Below are positions 1-6,417 of a DNA stretch of 11,493 nucleotides, one piece after another. Below the pieces are notes generated by a model. The model saw only the letters and a program-made list of their open reading frames with translations. It searched no databases and was not told the DNA's origin. The DNA is from an uncultured Sphingobacteriaceae bacterium. Its GTDB lineage: Bacteria > Bacteroidota > Bacteroidia > Sphingobacteriales > Sphingobacteriaceae. The stretch covers positions 1 to 11,493 of the forward strand of contig CAMPKC010000083.1 of assembly GCA_946887045.1 (NCBI GenBank). The letters are read 5' to 3'. The position numbers and the translations under genes are program-made. Within the stretch, counting starts at the first letter, position 1. Each line of letters starts with the position of its first letter.

Positions 1-1
1 A

Positions 2-1243
2 ATGGATTTACTTCGATTTATAACTGCTGGTAGTGTTGATGATGGAAAAAGCACATTAATTGGCCGTCTTTTATATGATACCGATTCTATAAAAGTTGAC
101 CAGCTTGAAACCATACTTAAGCAAAGTAAAAATAAATCTGAAGGTGAAATAGATTTAGCTCTTTTTACCGACGGCTTACGTGCAGAACGGGAGCAGGGAA
201 TCACGATCGATGTAGCCTATAAATATTTCAATACAGAGAAACGCAAGTTTATCATTGCCGATGCGCCGGGTCATATTCAATATACCCGCAACATGGTTAC
301 CGGAGCGTCAAACTCTGATTTGATTATTATTTTGGTTGATGCCCGCCAAGGAGTTATTGAGCAAACCCGTCGTCACAGTATTCTCGCTTCATTACTGGCA
401 ATTCCGCACGTCGTGGTTACCATAAACAAAATGGATATGGTGCATTATTCGGAGGCTGTTTATAATGATATCATTTCTGATTACATGAGAATGGCTGAAC
501 AGCTGAACATAAAAGATGTAACTTTTATTCCGATTAGCGCCTTAAACGGCGATAATATTGTTAAGCCATCTGTTAATACTCCGTGGTATACAGGCGAAAC
601 TTTATTGAATCTTTTAGAAACAATAAACATCTCTAACGACATTAACTATACAGACCCAAGATTCGCTGTGCAATATGTAATCAGACCTCAGTCTGATGAT
701 TTACACGACTATCGCGGATATGCAGGAAAGGTTGTAAGCGGAACCTATAAAAAAGGCGATTTGGTTACAGTTCTTCCGGAAGGAATTGACTCTGAAATTG
801 AGGCTGTTGAAATTAATGGAGAAGAAGTGGCGGAAGCTTTCGCGCCCCAAAGTGCAGTTATCCGTCTAAAAGACGATATAGATGTTAACCGCGGTAATGT
901 TATTGTCAACAGATCAAGCATGCCTAAAGTTTCTCAGGAACTGGAAGCAGTAATTTGCTGGATGGATACGAAACCTCTGAACCCTGGGAATAAATATCTT
1001 ATACAAGTGCACGGAAAAACTGTACGTTGTGTAGTTAAGGAAATAAATTATAAGCTGGATGTTAACACCCTTGTAAAACAAGACAATATTGAACAAGCCG
1101 GACTAAACGATATTGTTAATATTACTATTAAAACAGCTTCTCCTATTGTATTCGATACTTATGAGGAATTGAGAGCAAACGGAGGTGCAATACTTATTGA
1201 TGAAACAGCCTTTACTACAGTGGCTGGCTGCATGCTTTTGTAA
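2..1243 (+). CDS. cysN: Sulfate adenylyltransferase subunit 1, GTPase subunit CysN (5' end possibly cut)
   Basis: CysN is the regulatory GTPase of ATP sulfurylase. With CysD it makes adenosine 5'-phosphosulfate from ATP and sulfate in the cytoplasm, coupling GTP hydrolysis to sulfate activation. The 413 residues show an EF-Tu-like G domain: P-loop GSVDDGKST at residues 10-18, GITID at 66-70, DAPGH at 87-91, NKMD at 142-145 and ISA at 178-180. A domain-2 barrel follows from about 219 (FAVQYVIRP, then GYAGKVVSGTYKKGD at about 239-253), then a domain-3 barrel to the end. There is no C-terminal APS kinase (CysC) domain, so this is stand-alone CysN and not CysNC. The ATG lies one base from the window edge, and homologues often carry a few more residues before the LLRFITAGSVDDGKST stretch, so the true start may be outside. 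cysD would be expected just upstream. Confidence 0.95.
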   Translation: MDLLRFITAGSVDDGKSTLIGRLLYDTDSIKVDQLETILKQSKNKSEGEIDLALFTDGLRAEREQGITIDVAYKYFNTEKRKFIIADAPGHIQYTRNMVTGASNSDLIIILVDARQGVIEQTRRHSILASLLAIPHVVVTINKMDMVHYSEAVYNDIISDYMRMAEQLNIKDVTFIPISALNGDNIVKPSVNTPWYTGETLLNLLETINISNDINYTDPRFAVQYVIRPQSDDLHDYRGYAGKVVSGTYKKGDLVTVLPEGIDSEIEAVEINGEEVAEAFAPQSAVIRLKDDIDVNRGNVIVNRSSMPKVSQELEAVICWMDTKPLNPGNKYLIQVHGKTVRCVVKEINYKLDVNTLVKQDNIEQAGLNDIVNITIKTASPIVFDTYEELRANGGAILIDETAFTTVAGCMLL

Positions 1244-1264
1244 GTATTATAATAGTAATAATAC
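1244..1264. repeat. Inverted repeat directly after the cysN stop codon
   Basis: GTATTAT (1244-1250) pairs perfectly with ATAATAC (1258-1264) around a 7-nt loop. It begins on the base after the cysN TAA. The stem is AT-rich and no T tract follows, so it is not a classical intrinsic terminator. It may protect the 3' end of the cysN transcript. It touches the next inverted repeat at base 1264. Confidence 0.45.
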
Positions 1265-1297
1265 ATAACAAATTCGCTTGGAATATAATTTGTTATG
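1264..1297. repeat. 11-bp perfect inverted repeat between cysN and the DUF4175-like gene
   Basis: CATAACAAATT (1264-1274) is the exact reverse complement of AATTTGTTATG (1287-1297), with a 12-nt spacer. In RNA it would form an AT-rich hairpin; in DNA it could be an operator-like dyad. Its right arm shares bases 1293-1297 with the next inverted repeat, so the two RNA hairpins cannot form at once. No U-rich tail follows, so a role as terminator is only possible, not shown. Confidence 0.6.
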
Positions 1298-1317
1298 AAA
1301 TTTCGTTAATTTCATAA
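1293..1317. repeat. 10-bp perfect inverted repeat in the leader of the DUF4175-like gene
   Basis: TTATGAAATT (1293-1302) is the exact reverse complement of AATTTCATAA (1308-1317), around a 5-nt loop (TCGTT). It ends 5 nt before a Shine-Dalgarno-like AGGCGG and 19 nt before the start codon. It competes with the preceding 11-bp hairpin for bases 1293-1297, a layout compatible with alternative leader folding or with two overlapping operator dyads. Confidence 0.6.
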
Positions 1318-1322
1318 TCTAT

Positions 1323-1328
1323 AGGCGG
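1323..1328 (+). promoter_or_regulatory. Ribosome binding site of the DUF4175-like gene
   Basis: AGGCGG lies 8 nt before the ATG at 1337. It is the only clear purine-rich Shine-Dalgarno-like sequence next to a start codon in this window, where most genes lack one as is usual in Bacteroidota. It favours the ATG at 1337 over the out-of-frame ATG at 1329. Confidence 0.5.
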
Positions 1329-1336
1329 ATGTTATT

Positions 1337-4300
1337 ATGCTCTCAGACAATAACTATTCTTATCTCATCCATAAAATCGATGAATTTATAAGGAAGTACT
1401 ACTTGAATAAAGTAGTACGCGGCCTTATTTATCTTACCGCATCGTTTTTGGCGAGTTATTTAGTTGTTACGATAGCAGAATATCTCGGAAACTTTTCACC
1501 TTTAATCCGCACTATTCTCTTTTATAGTTTTCTGATTTTGAACGGAACCATCCTTGCTAACTGGATCGTGATTCCGCTTCTATCATTTTACAATCTTGGA
1601 AAACATATTTCACATGAGCAAGCTTCTGAGATAATCGGGCGGCATTTTGTGCATGTGAAGGATAAATTGCTGAATACCCTACAGCTTAAAAAGCTTGCAG
1701 ATGAAAATCATCAGCAAAAAAGTTTAATAGAAGCAAGTATCAATCAAAAAATTGACGATCTAAAGCCCATTCCGTTCACCTCCGCGATTCGGATTAATGA
1801 TAACCGAAAATATCTAAAATACGCACTACCTCCGCTGGCGATAATTTTCCTTATAAGTGCAACAGCACCATCAATTTTTTCTGAAAGCACGGAAAGGCTT
1901 TTAAAACATGATAAGAAATTTGTTAAAAAGGCACCGTTCGAATTCGTAATACTAAACAAAGATCTTTCTTCCGTTCAGGGCGATGATTTCGAATTACAGA
2001 TAAAAATGACGGGAAATGAAATTCCCCAGGATATTTATTTAGAAGACGGCGCAAATACGTTCAAACTCGAAAAAGAGAACATTATCCGCTTTAATTATAC
2101 GTTCAGGAACCTTCAGAATACGAAAAATATCCGACTGATAGCAGGAGAGTTTTCTTCAGATAGGTACACGATTGAGGTTAAACGCAAACCGACCTTGTTA
2201 AATTTCGACGTAATTCTGGACTACCCCGAGTATGTTCGCAAAAGAAGAGAGTTTATAAGCAATTCCGGAGATCTAACCGTGCCTGTTGGCACCAAAATTA
2301 GTTGGAAGTTCAAAACGGATAACACGAGCACTATTCAGTTAAATCTTGGAAACAGAAACGTTAGTATAAAGCCTTCTAATGCGAATGAATTTAATTTCTC
2401 TTATAGAGCGATGCAAAATACGGGTTTCACCGCCCGGCCAGTAAATAAGGAAGTAAGTACAAGCGATCTGGCTAATTATACAATTAAAGTCATTCCAGAT
2501 TTGAATCCGGCCATTCAGGTAAATGAGCGGCCTGACTCTGTGAATACTAAAATGTTGTATTTCGTTGGACAGGTGAGTGATGACTATGGCTTCTCATCTT
2601 TAAGATTTCACTATAAAGTCCTCAATGGAGATAAGATCGCAAAATCAAACACTAAAACTATTTCTTTCGATAGAAATGCCTTACAGAGTAATTTTTTCCA
2701 TGTGTGGGATGTAAAGGAAGCGAATGCTGAACCTGGCCAGCAAGTTGAATATTATTTTGAAGTTGTGGACAACGATGGTGTGAATGGGCCGAAAGCTACC
2801 CGCTCTGTCGTAAAAACAGTAAAACTTCCTACACAAGCAGAAGCGGAACGGAACATTGAACAATCGTCGAAGGCCGTTCAACAGAAAACTGAGCAGGCCA
2901 TCCGGCAGGCAGGACAAATTGAGCGAGATGCAAAGCGGTTAACACAGGATCTGATAAACAAAAAAAGTCTCTCTTTTGAAGAAAAGAAAGAGGTTGAAAA
3001 GCTATTGGAAAAACAAAAAGCACTTGAAAATCTTGTCAATGAAATCAAAAAAGACAATAAACAGAAATCGTTAGAACAGCAAGACATTCAAAATCAGTCT
3101 GAGGAAATCCTTAAGAAGCAGAAGCAAATAGAAGATCTCTTTAATAATGTCCTGGATGAAAAAACCAGAGAGCTTTTAAAAAACATTGAAAAACTGCTTG
3201 AACAAAACAATAAAAATCAAACTCAACAGGAACTATCAAAAATGCAGTTAGATAGCAAAACGCTGCAAAAAGAGCTAGACCGCATTTTAGAGCTATATAA
3301 ACAGCTTGAGTTCGATCAGAAACTTACCAATACCATTGACAAACTAAAAGAGCAAGCACAGAAGCAAGAAAAATTGGGAGAACAAACTGCGAAGAAGAGT
3401 TCAGATCCCGACGCTCTCAAACAACAGCAGGAAGAACTTCAGAAAGATTTTGAGAAAGTACAAAAGGATTTGGAAGAGCTTGCGCAGAAAAATGAAGAAC
3501 TTGAGCAAAAAAACAATCTGCAGAATACTGAAAAGGAACAGGAACAAATAGAAAAACAACAGGAAGAAAGTAGCAGGAACCTCGGGCAGAAGGATACCAA
3601 AAAGGCTTCTGAAAATCAAAAACAAGCCGCAAAGCAGATGAATGATCTTTCTAAGAAATTGGAGCAAATGCAACAGGAGGGAGAAATGCAAGAAATGCAG
3701 GTTAATATGCAGAATCTTCGTGAAGTGTTATCAAACCTGTTAACATCCTCCTTTGATCAGGAAAAAGTAATGCAAGCGCTAAAGGGGACTTCCGTAAATG
3801 ATCCAAACTATGTGAAACTGACTCAAAAGCAAAAAGACATAAAAGATAACCTCAAAATGGTTCAGGATAGTCTGTATTCCTTAAGCCGGCAGGTTCCACA
3901 AATTGAATCAGTGATTAACAAAGAAATTCAAACAATAAACACCAATATTGACTTTGCATTACAACAACTTGCGGAAAGAAGAACGGCTGAAGCAAATCGG
4001 AACCAGCAATACGCAATGACTTCTATTAACAATCTGGCATTAATGCTTAGCGAAGTAGAAGAACAAATGCAACAGGCAATGAAAAATGCCAAACAAGGGA
4101 AGGGAAAAGGGAAAGGAAAAAGCCCCAGCCTTTCCGAATTAAGTAAAATGCAGGAAAAGCTGAACCAAAACATGCAAAAAGCCCGGCAACAAATGCAACA
4201 GCAGGGGCCACAGCCGGGCCAGGGGAAGCAAAGTCAGGGAAAAGGCCAGATGAGCGAGCAAATGGCACGTATGGCACGTGAGCAGCAGTTAATCAGGCAA

Positions 4301-4678
4301 GCTTTACAAGATATTAATCGGGAAATGAATAAAGACGGCAAGGGAAGTTTAGGCAATCTTGATAAATTGACAAAAGAAATGGAACAAACCGAAACTGATC
4401 TCGTAAACAAGAAAATCCAGCAGGAAACGTTAATTAGACAGCAAGATATATTAACGAAGTTACTGGATGCCGAAAAGGCAGAGCGGGAACGCGAACTTGA
4501 CACACAACGGGAAAGCAAGCAGGGTAGGGATCAAGCTCCAAACTACAAAATCGTACTCGAAGAATTTAATAAAATTAAACGTCGCGAGCTCGAATTATTA
4601 AAAACTGTACCACCTGCACTTAATTCATTTTATAAATTGAAAGTAGGTGACTATTTTAGACTTTTAAATACTAAATAA
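1337..4678 (+). CDS. DUF4175-like large membrane protein with long Q/K/E-rich coiled coil
   Basis: The function is unknown. The 1113 residues divide clearly. Two N-terminal membrane segments lie at about 27-49 and 54-83. A soluble stretch to about 158 leads to a third membrane segment at about 160-181. A beta-rich, probably periplasmic part spans about 200-495 and contains the DDYGFSSLRFHYKV element at 415-428 and a YYFEVVDNDGVNG strand-turn. A very long, highly charged Gln/Lys/Glu coiled coil covers about 500-900. A low-complexity GKGKGKGK run (921-928) and a Gln/Met-rich segment follow, then a helical C-terminus ending in FYKLKVGDYFRLLNTK. I assign the DUF4175 family from this architecture and from synteny remembered for Bacteroidota, where such genes precede an ATP-binding protein and ybeY; I could not search. 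The stop is 3 nt before the next ATG, so the genes are probably co-transcribed. Its composition gives many spurious reverse-strand ORFs. Confidence 0.78.
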   Translation: MLSDNNYSYLIHKIDEFIRKYYLNKVVRGLIYLTASFLASYLVVTIAEYLGNFSPLIRTILFYSFLILNGTILANWIVIPLLSFYNLGKHISHEQASEIIGRHFVHVKDKLLNTLQLKKLADENHQQKSLIEASINQKIDDLKPIPFTSAIRINDNRKYLKYALPPLAIIFLISATAPSIFSESTERLLKHDKKFVKKAPFEFVILNKDLSSVQGDDFELQIKMTGNEIPQDIYLEDGANTFKLEKENIIRFNYTFRNLQNTKNIRLIAGEFSSDRYTIEVKRKPTLLNFDVILDYPEYVRKRREFISNSGDLTVPVGTKISWKFKTDNTSTIQLNLGNRNVSIKPSNANEFNFSYRAMQNTGFTARPVNKEVSTSDLANYTIKVIPDLNPAIQVNERPDSVNTKMLYFVGQVSDDYGFSSLRFHYKVLNGDKIAKSNTKTISFDRNALQSNFFHVWDVKEANAEPGQQVEYYFEVVDNDGVNGPKATRSVVKTVKLPTQAEAERNIEQSSKAVQQKTEQAIRQAGQIERDAKRLTQDLINKKSLSFEEKKEVEKLLEKQKALENLVNEIKKDNKQKSLEQQDIQNQSEEILKKQKQIEDLFNNVLDEKTRELLKNIEKLLEQNNKNQTQQELSKMQLDSKTLQKELDRILELYKQLEFDQKLTNTIDKLKEQAQKQEKLGEQTAKKSSDPDALKQQQEELQKDFEKVQKDLEELAQKNEELEQKNNLQNTEKEQEQIEKQQEESSRNLGQKDTKKASENQKQAAKQMNDLSKKLEQMQQEGEMQEMQVNMQNLREVLSNLLTSSFDQEKVMQALKGTSVNDPNYVKLTQKQKDIKDNLKMVQDSLYSLSRQVPQIESVINKEIQTINTNIDFALQQLAERRTAEANRNQQYAMTSINNLALMLSEVEEQMQQAMKNAKQGKGKGKGKSPSLSELSKMQEKLNQNMQKARQQMQQQGPQPGQGKQSQGKGQMSEQMARMAREQQLIRQALQDINREMNKDGKGSLGNLDKLTKEMEQTETDLVNKKIQQETLIRQQDILTKLLDAEKAERERELDTQRESKQGRDQAPNYKIVLEEFNKIKRRELELLKTVPPALNSFYKLKVGDYFRLLNTK

Positions 4679-4681
4679 TCT

Positions 4682-5116
4682 ATGATCACGAATCGCGTAG
4701 ATATGTCAGATGACACCGTGTTATATACACTCCAGTTACCTTCTAAGGTTGAAAGCATAACCTCTATAGAGAATTTTGTAGATACCCTGAAAGATGAATA
4801 TAACATTGGTGATGACACCTATGCCAATATGTTGACTTGTTTAAGTGAAGCTACTATAAATGCAATTGTTCACGGCAACAAACAGGACGAAAATAAAAAG
4901 GTTTATATAAACCTGGAAGTGCAGTCAGGAAAACGTTTGCAATTTACCGTTGCAGATGAGGGCGAAGGCTTTGACTACAATCAGCTGCCTGATCCTACAG
5001 CTCCCGAAAATCTTGAAAACCTGACAGGAAGAGGTGTATTTATTATCAAACATCTGGCAGATCAGTGCATTTTTAATTTGAAAGGCAATGAAGTTGAACT
5101 ACACTTTAAGGTTTAA
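4682..5116 (+). CDS. RsbW/SpoIIAB-like ATP-binding protein (HATPase_c_2 family)
   Basis: This is a stand-alone GHKL ATPase domain of the anti-sigma-factor serine kinase type. The 144 residues consist of little else. The N box is ExxxNxxxHGN (E56, N60, H64, N66), the G1 box is ADEGEGFD (91-98) with D92 expected to contact adenine, and the G2 box is GRGVFIIKHLAD (116-127). In Firmicutes such proteins bind sigma factors and phosphorylate STAS-domain antagonists. Neither a sigma factor nor a STAS protein is encoded in this window, so the partner is unknown. The gene starts 3 nt after the DUF4175-like gene and its stop overlaps the ybeY start, so it sits inside an operon. The ATG at 4682 is used, although M8 (4703) is an alternative; neither has a Shine-Dalgarno sequence. 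Kinase activity is inferred from the family only. Confidence 0.85.
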   Translation: MITNRVDMSDDTVLYTLQLPSKVESITSIENFVDTLKDEYNIGDDTYANMLTCLSEATINAIVHGNKQDENKKVYINLEVQSGKRLQFTVADEGEGFDYNQLPDPTAPENLENLTGRGVFIIKHLADQCIFNLKGNEVELHFKV

Positions 5117-5547
5117 TGAGCCAACTGCCAATTCACTTTTTCTCTGAAGATATCTCCTTTACATTAAAAGAAAAAAACAAGGTTCGTAACTGGATTAAAA
5201 ACACCATCCGCTCGGAAGGTAAAAAGTTAAAAGAGCTTAATTTTATATTCTGTAGTGACGCTTACCTTCTTGAAATAAACAAGCAATACCTTAATCACGA
5301 CACTTTTACGGATATAGTTACTTTTGATAACAGTGAATCTCCGGATTTAATAATCGGAGATGTGTTTATTAGTATAGAACGTATCCGGGAAAATGCGTCA
5401 AAATATAAAGTAGCTGAAAAAGATGAACTGCATCGGGTTATAATTCACGGAACGCTTCACCTTATAGGCTATAAGGACAAGACCAAATCCGACAAAAGTT
5501 TAATGACAGAAAAAGAAGATCACCACCTTGCTATGCGTGACTTCTGA
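5116..5547 (+). CDS. ybeY: Endoribonuclease YbeY (rRNA maturation factor)
   Basis: YbeY is a cytoplasmic metal-dependent single-strand endoribonuclease involved in 16S rRNA 3'-end maturation and late ribosome quality control. The 143 residues match the family in length and motifs: NHDTFTDIVTF (60-70), IIGDVFIS (79-86), HRVIIHGTLHLIGYKD (106-121). The classical metal site is H-x3-H-x5-H. Here H111 and H115 are present but the third position is D121, within GYKDK, instead of the His of GYDH seen in E. coli. From memory this GYKDK form is common in Bacteroidota, so the enzyme is probably active and not decayed. The downstream KEDHHL (133-138) supplies further possible ligands. The ATG overlaps the TAA of the upstream HATPase gene by one base (TAATG), which suggests translational coupling. 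Confidence 0.95.
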   Translation: MSQLPIHFFSEDISFTLKEKNKVRNWIKNTIRSEGKKLKELNFIFCSDAYLLEINKQYLNHDTFTDIVTFDNSESPDLIIGDVFISIERIRENASKYKVAEKDELHRVIIHGTLHLIGYKDKTKSDKSLMTEKEDHHLAMRDF

Positions 5548-5735
5548 ATCTTGCCGGCTTTTACTCCATAAAACGCAATAATCGAAACCTTTTAAAACGC
5601 TTATAGCCTTAAAATTGAAATTGGCTGCTTCAAATAATCTAAAGTTTCGTCCCTTTCCAAATGAATTAGTTTCATCGCTGTCTCATATAAATAGATGTTT
5701 AAACACACAATAGTTTTTCCAAGCTAATAAATCCT

Positions 5736-5743
5736 TATTTTTG
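5736..5743 (+). promoter_or_regulatory. Candidate Bacteroidota -7 promoter box
   Basis: TATTTTTG matches the Bacteroidota -7 consensus TAnnTTTG exactly. The matching -33 TTTG is not clear; only a T-rich run at 5714-5718 lies at about the right distance. A start of transcription near 5750 would leave a leader of only about 14 nt before the TTG start at 5764. The box sits at the right end of the 216-nt gap after ybeY (5548-5763). In the rest of that gap I see no gene, RNA or strong terminator, only a 6-bp GCCGGC palindrome near 5554 and short AT-rich dyads. Confidence 0.45.
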
Positions 5744-5763
5744 TGCGCTTTAAGCGATAAAAT

Positions 5764-6417
5764 TTGAAAAGAGTTATTGTAGCGGGCGCGAGCGGACTTG
5801 TTGGGAGTGAACTTTTAAATCATCTGTTAGACAACAACAAGATAGATGAAGTTGTAGCGTTAGTAAGGAGACCTTTGCCTGTGTCTAATATAAAGTTAGT
5901 TCAAATACTTACAAGCTTCGATTCGCTTGGCGAGATTAAGAATGACTTAAAAGGAGATGCACTTTATTGTTGTTTAGGGACGACAAAGAATAAAACGCCG
6001 GATGAGTTTGATTACAGGAAAGTAGATCATGATTATCCGGTAGCTTTGGCCAAACTTGCTTCGGAAAATAAGGTCTCTCAATTTCACCTAATCTCTGCCC
6101 TGGGAGCTGATCCTAATTCTGGCATATTTTATAATAAGTTAAAAGGAGAGACAGAACGAGACATTAAAGAAATTCCTTTCCGGGCGATTTATATTTATCA
6201 ACCCTCTTTGCTTACAGGAGACAGGAAAGAAAAGAGACAAGTAGAAAAGCTTGCAATCACCTTCATGAAAATCATCAATCCACTATTGGCGGGTAGTTTA
6301 AAAAAATATAAAAGTATACAGGCTATTACGGTAGCAAAGGCAATGATTAATCAAACATTTAAAAACGAAGAAGGAATACACACGTATCCTTCCGATACAA
6401 TAACACAATTAGCATGA
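5764..6417 (+). CDS. TIP30/HTATIP2-like NAD(P)-binding Rossmann protein (atypical short-chain dehydrogenase)
   Basis: This is a predicted NAD(P)-binding protein of the atypical SDR group; its substrate is unknown. The 217 residues start with the Rossmann glycine motif GASGLVG at 8-14, followed by VALVRRP (31-37), where the arginines suggest NADPH preference. The family-typical YCCLGTTK (68-75) comes next. A possible catalytic set is S111 with Y123-x3-K127 (YNKLKGETE). The order CLGTT, VDHDY, S-x-GAD, Y-x3-KGE and QPSLL closely follows human HTATIP2/TIP30 and bacterial relatives. The start is TTG: an in-frame TAA lies at 5758-5760, no ATG is available upstream, and the Rossmann strand begins at residue 3, so a downstream start would destroy the fold. 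The stop overlaps the next gene's ATG by 4 nt (ATGA), so the two are translationally coupled. A promoter box lies just upstream. Confidence 0.85.
   Translation: MKRVIVAGASGLVGSELLNHLLDNNKIDEVVALVRRPLPVSNIKLVQILTSFDSLGEIKNDLKGDALYCCLGTTKNKTPDEFDYRKVDHDYPVALAKLASENKVSQFHLISALGADPNSGIFYNKLKGETERDIKEIPFRAIYIYQPSLLTGDRKEKRQVEKLAITFMKIINPLLAGSLKKYKSIQAITVAKAMINQTFKNEEGIHTYPSDTITQLA

Noticed and set aside
2..1243. CysNC fusion with APS kinase
   Set aside because: The protein ends after the third EF-Tu-like domain and a stop codon follows; no second P-loop is present.
1282..1292. Promoter -7 box TAnnTTTG before the DUF4175-like gene
   Set aside because: The TTTG at 1289-1292 is preceded by AT at the positions where TA is required, and no -33 element is visible; the bases also belong to the inverted repeat.
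4275..4280. A third CACGTG, possible further parS site
   Set aside because: Only the 6-bp core matches. The flanks lack the GTTC/GAAC arms, and it is part of a coding tandem repeat (MARMAR).
2681..4518. Many reverse-strand open frames of 60-100 codons inside the DUF4175-like gene
   Set aside because: They arise because the Lys/Gln/Glu-rich coding strand gives few stop codons on the opposite strand. Their products are Phe/Leu/Ser-rich low-complexity strings with no recognisable domain.
5548..5735. Hidden small gene or non-coding RNA in the gap after ybeY
   Set aside because: I saw no convincing open frame, tRNA-like fold or strong GC-rich hairpin; only short AT-rich dyads that are expected by chance.
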